Of a stretch of 27,264 nt of DNA, positions 8,362 to 15,270 are shown one piece after another (the stretch's first letter is position 1; each line of letters begins with the position of its first letter). The notes under the pieces were generated by a model that had not been told where the DNA came from, made no database searches, and was given only the letters and a program-made list of their open reading frames with translations. Source of the DNA: a virus; the IMG/VR virus record IMGVR_UViG_3300022187_000185, positions 1-27,264 of that record. One strand, 5' to 3'. A program made the translations under genes and the position numbers.

Positions 8362-8556
8362 TTAGTTTGCCTTGTTTTCAATGCTGCAGATTTCGTTTGC
8401 AAACATCAAGAGTAATCCAGCTTTGTTTGCGTTCCACTCTTCTGCCGTAATGCCCATTTTCTTGGCGGCTTCAATTGCGATCTGACGGAATTTAGGATCT
8501 TCTACTAAATCCATTCTTCTCTTCATTTCGCTTTCAAAAGTTACTTTAGTTGTCAT
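8362..8556 (-). CDS. Small hypothetical protein in a self-contained cassette, 64 aa
   Basis: A 64-residue, helix-rich, soluble protein (MTTKVTFESEM... ending FANEICSIENKAN) with no recognised domain. It has its own promoter module (8561-8618) and its own terminator (8313-8340). It lies between two structural genes read in the same direction, which is the arrangement of a moron. The promoter module is shared with three other loci in the window, so the gene is probably expressed at a different time from the structural genes around it. Confidence 0.65.
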   Translation of the reverse strand: MTTKVTFESEMKRRMDLVEDPKFRQIAIEAAKKMGITAEEWNANKAGLLLMFANEICSIENKAN

Positions 8557-8560
8557 GATG

Positions 8561-8618
8561 CTTTGCTTTTTGGTTTGTTTGATAGGTCAAATATACAACG
8601 GATATTTTAACTGCACAA
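8561..8618 (-). promoter_or_regulatory. Repeated promoter-leader module, copy 1
   Basis: On the minus strand TTG (8618-8616) is followed after 20 bases by TATATTTG (8595-8588), matching the Bacteroidota promoter layout. The -33 side continues as TTGTGCAGTTAAA and the transcribed side as ACCTATCAAACAAA. Both flanks are nearly identical in the copies at 13463, 17541 and 25260. The leader ends with an AAAGC close to ATG 8556. Confidence 0.75.
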
Positions 8619-8626
8619 GAATTATT

Positions 8627-9280
8627 TTACACCTTCGACATATTCGTCTCAAAATTGCTGCGCTCAATCAAATACGTCCACTTCACAAAGACATCATTAG
8701 TAAGCCACTCCTCCACCTGCTCAGGCGTTACACCATACTTCACCGCTAACCTATCGAGCATAGAGAATACACCGAAGGCTTGTAACCTCTCTATTCCTGC
8801 ATTAACCTCCTCTTGGCTTGGCTCGCTATCGTCAAAGATTCCCCATTGATCCCAACCATTTGTAAACTCGTTTATGGCATCCATTGCCTTCGCGCCCACC
8901 TCCAAGTATTTCGATTCGTCAAAGTCCAATACATCACAGATACGAGGGAAGGCCAGTGCCAATTCTTCAGGGTGTTTGACTATCGCTTGTCGGCACTTCT
9001 CGAAATCTCTAAACTTCCAAGTCTTGACAGACGGCAATACAACAGTATCACCAACGAGCAAGGGCATTTCAGTAACGAAGCTGCATATTTCGTAAAGGGC
9101 TAATAGATGCCCCTGATCCACTTTTAGCGAATCTGGTAGAGGTGGTGTCATTAGCACGTTCACACGCTTTCTTATCTCGTGTTCTTCTGTTTCGGCTAAT
9201 CGCTTAGCCTCTTCATACGTGACCTCGGACCACTTATTTTTAACGTTGAACGACCAGCCGCCTATTTTGATTTTTACCAT
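8627..9280 (-). CDS. Putative tail assembly chaperone-like protein, 217 aa
   Basis: A soluble, helix-rich protein, Trp- and Glu-rich. It begins with a short strand segment and a WSEVTYEEAKRLAE helix and ends with GVTPEQVEEWLTNDVFVKW and LIERSNFETNMSKV. Small helical proteins with such 'W..lt..ea..la' starts are often tail assembly chaperones, but I see no slippery-site frameshift extension. The position directly after the large terminase would be unusual for a chaperone. It starts three bases after the terminase stop. The function is tentative. Confidence 0.35.
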   Translation of the reverse strand: MVKIKIGGWSFNVKNKWSEVTYEEAKRLAETEEHEIRKRVNVLMTPPLPDSLKVDQGHLLALYEICSFVTEMPLLVGDTVVLPSVKTWKFRDFEKCRQAIVKHPEELALAFPRICDVLDFDESKYLEVGAKAMDAINEFTNGWDQWGIFDDSEPSQEEVNAGIERLQAFGVFSMLDRLAVKYGVTPEQVEEWLTNDVFVKWTYLIERSNFETNMSKV

Positions 9281-9283
9281 AGC

Positions 9284-10546
9284 TTAAGTATAACGCCCTC
9301 CAGCGTGTTTCTTCCGTCCTCCGTAACCGCCTGAATTGCCTTGAATGTTTTTTACTAAAGCATGAGTAACGCCCCAGACCAAAGCATCCATCCTGTCGGG
9401 GCTTCCCGTTTGTTGGTCTGGGTTAAAGCTAACCATCTGCGCTTCGAGCTTTGAATGATAGCCGACGTGGTGAATCCTTCCAAGTTGATATAAGCTGTAC
9501 ACAGGCTCTGCCCTCACGTACTTTCCTTTGGTTGCTCTCACTAATACAACTCGCAAAGTGTTATCTACACCCTTCAATACTGCCTCTACCATGTCATGTC
9601 CTTGGTTTCCCTCCGCCACCACCTCATTGCAGTTGTATTTGTTGTAAAGCTCAACCGCTACATTAGCCCATTGATTAGGCGTGTACACCCCTGACTTATC
9701 TTCCAATACATAGCCGTGCCCGTTTGCATCTACACCCACCACGACTACGCCCGTTTCATCGCTCTTCTCGTTTGCTGTTACAGCAGGATCAATAGCTACA
9801 AAGCATCGAATAAGCTGAGGCACTTCGGTAACTCTGAACTTGTCGATTATGTCCATGTCCCAAAGTAAACCACCTGCACCCTCAAGGAACTCCCCGTAAA
9901 TCTCTTGACGGACCATTTGTGGGTTCATGCGGCTAATCTCTTCTTTCAGCTCGTCAATGTCCTCCGTTTTGAGTAGTGGGTTGTCATAGCTTGAAAAGGA
10001 TAACCGCCTGTAATTGCTCTCACCTCTTTCGGCAGCTAAGGCCATAGTGTAAAAAGCGTGGTTCTTTCCGTCCTTTCCCTTCGTTCCCTTTGGCACTCCT
10101 GCGGCTATTAGCTGAGAGTCGCTGTAATCCATGAGCATGGGTAGAACAGCGTTTGTGTACAGATAAGGATCTTTAAGTATTATTCCTGCCTCATTCAGAA
10201 ATATAACATCATAGCCGAACCCTTCCCAGTTTTCTGGCCTATCTGCGCTCCTGAAGTCAATATGACCTGAAGCTATCCGCATTTCTTTCTTTTGGCTATT
10301 CCAGGTATAAGGTACGTTGTGTGCCTTCATTGCAGGCTCGAAGTATCTCTGAACGTATCTATCAATGTTTGAGTTGATGGTGTCGCCCCATAGCAACCGC
10401 CTTCCCTCTAGTCCCCATTCAATAAATGAGTGTGCAGCCCCGTGCGTAGCTCCGAACCTTCGCCCCTTTGTTACTACTGTAAATTTTGCTTTAGCTCCAA
10501 AGAAGATGTCAAGCTGTGGCTGTGTGTAAGTAAGCTCAATTTTCAT
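9284..10546 (-). CDS. terL: Terminase large subunit
   Basis: A 420-residue packaging motor with both expected domains. The N-terminal ATPase has an adenine/Walker-A-like KGRRFGATHG at residues 27-36 and a Walker B segment VIFLNEAG at 114-121. The base before the catalytic Glu119 encodes Asn rather than the textbook Asp. The C-terminal RNase H-like nuclease shows AIDPAVTANEKSDETG (Asp253), VVAEGNQGHD (Glu312) and DRMDALVWG (Asp384/Asp387). It cuts and translocates DNA into proheads. ATG 10546 lies inside the end of the small-subunit gene (11-base overlap), so the two are coupled. At 420 residues it is of ordinary length for this type. Confidence 0.93.
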   Translation of the reverse strand: MKIELTYTQPQLDIFFGAKAKFTVVTKGRRFGATHGAAHSFIEWGLEGRRLLWGDTINSNIDRYVQRYFEPAMKAHNVPYTWNSQKKEMRIASGHIDFRSADRPENWEGFGYDVIFLNEAGIILKDPYLYTNAVLPMLMDYSDSQLIAAGVPKGTKGKDGKNHAFYTMALAAERGESNYRRLSFSSYDNPLLKTEDIDELKEEISRMNPQMVRQEIYGEFLEGAGGLLWDMDIIDKFRVTEVPQLIRCFVAIDPAVTANEKSDETGVVVVGVDANGHGYVLEDKSGVYTPNQWANVAVELYNKYNCNEVVAEGNQGHDMVEAVLKGVDNTLRVVLVRATKGKYVRAEPVYSLYQLGRIHHVGYHSKLEAQMVSFNPDQQTGSPDRMDALVWGVTHALVKNIQGNSGGYGGRKKHAGGRYT

Positions 10547-10904
10547 CTCCCGTTATCACACGCCTTGTGATCTCAATCTTATCCCCTTTGCTAGTGTGAT
10601 CAATGTAGCTTTGATTGAGCTTTTGGTGCTCTTCAGGTGTGGCAATAAGACGATAAAGAGCAAGAAGCTCTGCGGCCTTATCTGACTTCCACAGCTTCGC
10701 CCTTATACCTGACTTCGTTTTGATCTTATTTTGATCTAGCCTTTCCTTTAGGTCGTTAAGTTCGTCAGAATCTACGGGAAAGTAATCATAGAATGTGGGC
10801 TTGGTACAAGGTATAAACGCAACTATGTCCTCAATAAAAAACAGATTGTTCTTTTCAATGGCTTCCTTCGCCTGCTCGTATAGTTTCGCTTTGTCGTATG
10901 CCAT
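10536..10904 (-). CDS. terS: Terminase small subunit (DNA-recognition)
   Basis: A 122-residue protein. The N-terminal half has a helix-turn-helix-like stretch with NNLFFIEDIVAFIPCTKPTFYDYFP, the hallmark I associate with small terminases of Bacteroidota phages. It is followed by a helical region (KSDKAAELLALYRLIATPEEHQKL) and a basic tail. It recognises the packaging site and recruits the large subunit. It lies directly upstream of and overlaps the large-subunit gene; its own start shares a base with the stop of the dioxygenase gene. Confidence 0.8.
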   Translation of the reverse strand: MAYDKAKLYEQAKEAIEKNNLFFIEDIVAFIPCTKPTFYDYFPVDSDELNDLKERLDQNKIKTKSGIRAKLWKSDKAAELLALYRLIATPEEHQKLNQSYIDHTSKGDKIEITRRVITGDEN

Positions 10905-11674
10905 TATGATTTGTTTATAAACGCATTCAAAGGGTAGAACACTAAGCTATTTCTGTAGCCACCTTCAAACGTGGGTTCAATAGGCGTTACTCCATGCACA
11001 TTTCTCCAAGCAGGGTAAACCAATATAGAGTTATCGCATTGGTCTATTGTTGCGCCATAGTCGGGCACGTGCAAATTCCCTCCTTTGCTGTTTCTGCGTT
11101 TGGTTATTATGACGTTTACTGTGTTCTTTATATTTCCAGTGTCTCTATGGAAAGGTGCGCTGATGTTGTAATTGCTAATTGATGAGGTGAACAAGTTGCC
11201 GAACTTCCATTCATTAGGCACTCGCTCAAATAGTTCTTTTTGCCTTTCGTATTGTTTTGGCATTATCTCGGCTAAGAGCTTTTCACTTTCCTTTACCAGT
11301 AATAACATAGCCTTGATGAATGTTTGCGCTGACTTGACTTGGTGTACGCTGCTTATAGTTGGATAAGGTCTTCGCATATGGGGCTTAGGTGGTACACTCC
11401 CTATAATAGTACTGAATTGTAGCACCTCACCTTCTTTGCTATGAAGTCCGCTAGAACGCTTCATCTCGCTTTTTGGTACGTTCTTACTCCTCAATTCCTT
11501 ATCTGCAAGATCAGCAAGCTTACAAGCCTTCTCTGGCATCTGTCGCATAAAGAAGCCAATCGGCTCGCCATCTGCGTAAAATATGCAATCTTCCGTTATG
11601 TTAGGTTTTATGCTCCCACAATTATCACCTATTTTAATGCTATGTTTTAATAGTTCAACATCAACTCTTTTCAC
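10904..11674 (-). CDS. TET/JBP-like 2-oxoglutarate/Fe(II) dioxygenase
   Basis: A 256-residue protein whose C-terminal half is a double-stranded beta-helix dioxygenase. It shows the iron ligands His176-x-Asp178 (FHRD), a strand-turn GGNLHVPDYG (198-207), the distal iron ligand His227 (NVHGVTP) and a 2-oxoglutarate-binding Arg241 (YRNSLVFY). This spacing and the GGNL...YG...H...R-S-hydrophobic pattern fit the TET/JBP group, which oxidises the methyl group of 5-methylpyrimidines in DNA. The N-terminal ~150 residues are helical and family-specific. It is translationally coupled to a ParB-like gene upstream (4-base overlap) and to the small terminase downstream. The base it acts on is not shown: the only methyltransferase in the window is an amino-methylase. 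Confidence 0.75.
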   Translation of the reverse strand: MKRVDVELLKHSIKIGDNCGSIKPNITEDCIFYADGEPIGFFMRQMPEKACKLADLADKELRSKNVPKSEMKRSSGLHSKEGEVLQFSTIIGSVPPKPHMRRPYPTISSVHQVKSAQTFIKAMLLLVKESEKLLAEIMPKQYERQKELFERVPNEWKFGNLFTSSISNYNISAPFHRDTGNIKNTVNVIITKRRNSKGGNLHVPDYGATIDQCDNSILVYPAWRNVHGVTPIEPTFEGGYRNSLVFYPLNAFINKS

Positions 11675-12255
11675 AACTTTTCCTTTTCAGCTTTCAGGTA
11701 ATCTAAGAGCATCTTACCAACATAGGCACCTTGCTCCCTCCAAAACTTCACAAGCTCATAAGCCTCTTCGTAATGCTCTTTTTCAAACTCTATTTGAATA
11801 GCCCTTTTCACTCCGTTAGCCATATCGCTAAGCTCACTGTCAACATCTTCATCATCCAATAAAGAATAATCAACCTCCTGCTCTTGCTGCCAAACATCTA
11901 AGCCCCATTCAACAAGCAAATCCGAGTTCCACTCATTCGCAAGCTGATCCCATTCCCATTCTCCGAAGCCGACATTATCCTTGATAGTAAACTCCCTGCG
12001 CTTGTCCTCTGTCCAGTCGTCTGCCATCATTACCCATGTTTCGGGTATTTCCTTCATCCCTAGCTCTTGGATAGCTCTCAGGCGCATATTGCCGCCTAAA
12101 GGGTATAACTTACCATCCACATCAGTAACGCATACCATAGGGCGTTTTTCCATCATCTCAGGAAAGTCTTGTAACGACTTGACGAGCTTCTTGAATTTCT
12201 CGTCTTTTATTACTCTCGGATTAGACGGGTTGGATTTTAGCTTACTGATTTTCAT
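11671..12255 (-). CDS. ParB-like nuclease/CTPase-fold protein
   Basis: A 194-residue protein. The N-terminal ~90 residues show the ParB/Srx fold: LKSNPSNPR at 6-14 and the nucleotide-binding motif as GGNMRLRAIQELG at 54-66, in place of the classical GERRxRA. A Trp- and acid-rich middle (80-140) and a helical Lys/Glu-rich end follow. In phages such ParB-like proteins occur near DNA-modifying enzymes and terminases. The stop overlaps the dioxygenase start by four bases, so the pair are probably made together. No partition partner (ParA) is present, so plasmid-style partition is unlikely. Nuclease, CTP-switch or DNA-binding roles remain open. Confidence 0.75.
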   Translation of the reverse strand: MKISKLKSNPSNPRVIKDEKFKKLVKSLQDFPEMMEKRPMVCVTDVDGKLYPLGGNMRLRAIQELGMKEIPETWVMMADDWTEDKRREFTIKDNVGFGEWEWDQLANEWNSDLLVEWGLDVWQQEQEVDYSLLDDEDVDSELSDMANGVKRAIQIEFEKEHYEEAYELVKFWREQGAYVGKMLLDYLKAEKEKL

Positions 12256-12259
12256 AATT

Positions 12260-12292
12260 CAAATTTACTCATTGTAAACGATAACATTGCAA
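12260..12292 (-). promoter_or_regulatory. Putative promoter of the ParB-dioxygenase-terminase operon
   Basis: On the minus strand TTG (12292-12290) is followed after 22 bases by TAAATTTG (12267-12260), four bases before ATG 12255. Spacing is slightly long, and the box overlaps the end of the preceding gene (stop near 12265). The short distance implies a leaderless or nearly leaderless message. Confidence 0.4.
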
Positions 12293-12477
12293 TGGGCGGC
12301 TAATGCCCTCCAGCTTGTGAAGTGTTCAGGAAGGATACAGCCGTTAGGGTAAAGCCTCCAGTCATCGGTGTATTGGTGTTTTACTAGGTAGGCTTCAAAG
12401 CGTTTCTTCCCTCTGAAGTAACCTATGCGCTCTTCATCGCTTACCTTCTTCCATGTGACTTGGCTTCGTTTTGTCAC
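12265..12477 (-). CDS. Hypothetical protein, 70 aa
   Basis: A small basic protein with aromatic-rich strands (GYFRGKKRFEAYLVKHQY, then DDWRLYPNG). No family is recognised. The start overlaps the preceding DUF3310 gene by four bases. A soluble fold is likely, and nothing suggests membrane location or export. Confidence 0.55.
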   Translation of the reverse strand: MTKRSQVTWKKVSDEERIGYFRGKKRFEAYLVKHQYTDDWRLYPNGCILPEHFTSWRALAAHCNVIVYNE

Positions 12478-12962
12478 CCTCTTAGCTCCCTTGCTTTATT
12501 TTCGTACCACCTTATTTTACCCACTTCATCTTCTAAAGCCTGCCCCTCCTTATGTCCTAAGCGCATCCGATACTTGAAAGCGCACATCTGGCAGTGCTTG
12601 GCAACGGCCTCTTTTCCCCATATGAATACCATTGCATCGATAGTCTCTTTGGGTAATTGCTTGTAATGCTCGGGGTTTACGTTGTCAGGCTTCTCGAAGT
12701 TGAGTAGTTCAGTTGGCCTCTCTTTATCTTCTTCTTGGTAGGGTGTAAGCTCCCCTTTTGCCTTTGCTATCTCTTCAGGGGTGGCGAGACGGTAGGTTTC
12801 ATGTGTTCCCAATAAAACCCTACATGGTAGAAGTGGCTCTCCTACATGGTCTACACCATTACAAGGCCAAGAAAATCCATTGGAATAAGTTATATCATCG
12901 TACCCCTTGGCTTCACTCGTTAAAGTGTACCATTGTCCAATAACTCCCTTTGGTCTTTCCAT
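12474..12962 (-). CDS. DUF3310 domain protein, 162 aa
   Basis: The C-terminal half is a clear DUF3310 domain: it starts VNPEHYKQLPKETIDAMVF near residue 95 and continues with a helical stretch containing CAFKYRMRLGHK and ending KIRWYENKARE. This domain is widespread in phages and was once labelled nucleotide-kinase-like; its role is not established. The N-terminal 90 residues are variable, with several Gly/Pro/Cys. It overlaps its neighbours by one base upstream (12962) and four bases downstream, so it is part of the small-gene run before the ParB operon. Confidence 0.75.
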   Translation of the reverse strand: MERPKGVIGQWYTLTSEAKGYDDITYSNGFSWPCNGVDHVGEPLLPCRVLLGTHETYRLATPEEIAKAKGELTPYQEEDKERPTELLNFEKPDNVNPEHYKQLPKETIDAMVFIWGKEAVAKHCQMCAFKYRMRLGHKEGQALEDEVGKIRWYENKARELRG

Positions 12963-13171
12963 CAGTCCTCGATTTTAATGATTTGCCCGTTTAAGGTGAA
13001 TGCGTTCTCCACCTCGATTAACTCAACCTTTAAGCCGTCGTACTCAAAGCTTTCTGCCTCTCTGCTTTTTCGGGCTAACATTGGGTAAGATGTCCCGTAG
13101 TGCTTTGAAGCTGTTGAGAGGAATTTCCAGTGCTTGACCTCTTCACCTCTTGTTATTTTGTATGCTTTCAT
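12962..13171 (-). CDS. Small hypothetical protein, 69 aa
   Basis: A short basic-acidic protein. The central HWKFLSTASKHYGTSYPMLARKSR could form a helix-turn-helix like those trailing homing endonucleases (NUMOD-like), but it is too short to be sure. The ATG follows an ACCAAAG leader (13180-13174 on the minus strand), one of several such start contexts in the window. It shares one base with the next gene. Confidence 0.5.
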   Translation of the reverse strand: MKAYKITRGEEVKHWKFLSTASKHYGTSYPMLARKSREAESFEYDGLKVELIEVENAFTLNGQIIKIED

Positions 13172-13181
13172 CTCTTTGGTT

Positions 13182-13412
13182 TTAGTGTCTATGCTTTGCG
13201 TTTATTGTGGGAGCCATTGAATAATTCCCATCCTTAACGTACTCATTGCCGTCTAAATCAATCTTTATTCTTCTTTTCAAAGTCTCATTTCGGCCTTCAA
13301 AAGTAACCGTCTTAGCCGTTCTTTCCATACATTGAAAAGCTGGGCGCAAATCGCTGTCACCGATAAACCTCATTTGATATGCGCGCCCTGAAATAAATTT
13401 TTGATTAGTCAT
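13182..13412 (-). CDS. Conserved small phage/mobile-element protein, 76 aa
   Basis: A 76-residue, basic, beta-rich protein. The pattern 'MRFIGDSDLRPAF..MERTAKTVTF' followed by charged strands and ending YSMAPTINA recalls a small family I have seen in phages and conjugative elements of Bacteroidota and Proteobacteria, whose function is unknown. The start is placed at ATG 13412: an upstream in-frame extension would run through the promoter module. It is the first gene behind module copy 2, with the small genes down to 12265 following. Confidence 0.6.
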   Translation of the reverse strand: MTNQKFISGRAYQMRFIGDSDLRPAFQCMERTAKTVTFEGRNETLKRRIKIDLDGNEYVKDGNYSMAPTINAKHRH

Positions 13413-13414
13413 GT

Positions 13415-13465
13415 CCTTGCTTTGTTTGATGGTGTAAATATATAAATAATTATTTAACCACACAA
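13415..13465 (-). promoter_or_regulatory. Repeated promoter-leader module, copy 2
   Basis: On the minus strand TTG (13465-13463), 20 bases, then TATATTTA (13442-13435). The flanks match the other copies: TTGTGTGGTTAAAT on the -33 side and CCATCAAACAAAGCAA in the leader. The last G of the -7 box is A here, which may make it the weakest of the four. Confidence 0.7.
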
Positions 13466-13545
13466 GCCGTCTTTAAAATTTTACTTCCCCTCCACTAATA
13501 AAGCCGCTTTCCTTCTCCTTCCATAGCTGATGTTGCCCGACCATT

Positions 13546-15270
13546 TCAAAAAGGTAAATCACCAACGTGACCACCATCGAACAAAGGCTCTTCAGGCTCA
13601 TCAAAAACAGTCTTCTGAGCCTCCGTTACAAAGCTGCCTCCCGTATTCTTTTGTTGTGAGTGCCTAAACCTACCAGAGCCACCCTCCCATTCGAAAGTCG
13701 TAGCTAAACCAACTTGCCCCGACTGATGTCGCATCTTCTTTTTCAATACATGGATGCGACTCAATCCCCCATTTTCAAAATCCCTGTAAACTGTCAAGGC
13801 GTTATGTATCTGGTCGGCAAAGTCACCTGAGTACTTGACGTCGTACAGCCCCGGAACCTCGTAATATTCGCTCTTTTCCTTCTTCCGCATCTTGGTTGGA
13901 TGTGCAACTAGCCATACACTAACTTGGTGTTGTTGACAGAATAAAGCAAGATCAGAAAGAACCCCTGCAATGCTTGATAGGTTGCCAACCTCAACGCCCA
14001 TCTTATTGAACGCATCAATTACGAAATGTTCTGTGCCGTATACTTTAACGTGCTCACTGAACTTCTTCAAAATCCATTCTGCCGTTGGCCTCCCCTCGCC
14101 TTTGTATTCCAAGTGGCGGACATGGTTCTTTAGCCAGTTAATACCCTCAAGTGCTTCCGTCTCCCTCATGTGGCTTGGATATTTTGGATCGGCTGTTTTG
14201 CCCACGACCTTCTCAAGCAAGGTCACTAGGTGATCGCTTGTACTTCCGTGCTCAGGTGTGAAGAATGCGACTTTGTGATCATTATGAAGGCACATATTCA
14301 AAATGTACCATTCAAGCCAATTCGACTTACCATGCCCGGGAATTCCAGTTATCAAATTGAACTGTCCCGGCAGCGTGTTAAAAAAGTCGTCCATCCCTTC
14401 AATTCCACTCATCAAAGGCTTGCGCGGACCAGTCTTGATATAGTGTAAAATATCGCTCTGATAATCCTCAGCCGTTACACTTCCCTCTATCGGGTAGTCA
14501 GATGCCTTGCCTACGCTTTTGAGCAGATAACCGCCTTGCAAATCTTCGTTTGCATCCTTTCCGATAAAATTAACTCGCTTGCAATTATGCCGCCCAAACC
14601 TCTTTAGTAGCTCATGTTCGAGGTCCTTTCCCTTCTCGTCCATGTCCACCGCAATAATCCAATTCTTGATGTGAGAAACATCGCAGTTTTCAAATACTTC
14701 AGTAAGGTCGTTCGCTCCATTCGGTACACTGATGCAATTCTTGATACCAACCTGCCACATTGATAGCTTGTCCATTTCGCCCTCGACTATGTAAGCTGTG
14801 TCTTCTGTGAGGTCATCAATGCCGTAGAATACTTTTCTCGCTCCCTTTATCTGCGTGAATTTCTTATCTGCTGATCGGTACTTTTTATTTACTAGCTGCC
14901 CTTTATAGAAGTAGTTGAAGCTAACGCAATTCATTTCACGTTGGTGAGCAGGAATGTATGCTCGCTCCTCAGATATTTTACAATCCTGCAGTGTTTTCTG
15001 ATAGATGCCCCGACCTTCAAACCATTTCACAAACTTATCGCTCAGGCTTGTGTGATTCTCCCAACCTTGAGGTGGTAAGCTGTATTCTTTGTACGGCTCA
15101 CGGCTTCCAGACCTTCCGCAATGGTGGCAATGTGCTAAGCCTTTATCATGATTCACCGCAAGGTCTTTCATGTTTTGCTTCTTTCGCTCATGTGAGCAGT
15201 AAGGGCAAACTATTCTTTCCTCTCCTGATGACCTCCGAAAGTTGAGATCTTTCCAAATTATACCGCTCAT
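13546..15270 (-). CDS. Primase-helicase (T7 gp4 / Twinkle type)
   Basis: At 574 residues with three modules, this is the main replicative enzyme. A zinc ribbon (Cys22, Cys25, Cys48, Cys51) recognises the priming template. A TOPRIM primase core has IVEGEMDK (Glu163/Glu165) and VDMDEKG (Asp209/Asp211). A RecA-fold helicase has Walker A GIPGHGKS (309-316) and a Walker B-like FVIDAFN. It synthesises RNA primers and unwinds the fork as a ring. The start overlaps the stop of the DUF6291 initiator gene by four bases, so initiator and helicase are co-translated. The length is normal for the family, and all key residues I looked for are present. No phage DNA polymerase is visible in the window. Confidence 0.9.
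   Translation of the reverse strand: MSGIIWKDLNFRRSSGEERIVCPYCSHERKKQNMKDLAVNHDKGLAHCHHCGRSGSREPYKEYSLPPQGWENHTSLSDKFVKWFEGRGIYQKTLQDCKISEERAYIPAHQREMNCVSFNYFYKGQLVNKKYRSADKKFTQIKGARKVFYGIDDLTEDTAYIVEGEMDKLSMWQVGIKNCISVPNGANDLTEVFENCDVSHIKNWIIAVDMDEKGKDLEHELLKRFGRHNCKRVNFIGKDANEDLQGGYLLKSVGKASDYPIEGSVTAEDYQSDILHYIKTGPRKPLMSGIEGMDDFFNTLPGQFNLITGIPGHGKSNWLEWYILNMCLHNDHKVAFFTPEHGSTSDHLVTLLEKVVGKTADPKYPSHMRETEALEGINWLKNHVRHLEYKGEGRPTAEWILKKFSEHVKVYGTEHFVIDAFNKMGVEVGNLSSIAGVLSDLALFCQQHQVSVWLVAHPTKMRKKEKSEYYEVPGLYDVKYSGDFADQIHNALTVYRDFENGGLSRIHVLKKKMRHQSGQVGLATTFEWEGGSGRFRHSQQKNTGGSFVTEAQKTVFDEPEEPLFDGGHVGDLPF

Noticed and set aside
11671-12255. Plasmid-type partition ParB
   Set aside because: No ParA or parS-like repeats are found in the window, and the gene is in a packaging/modification operon.
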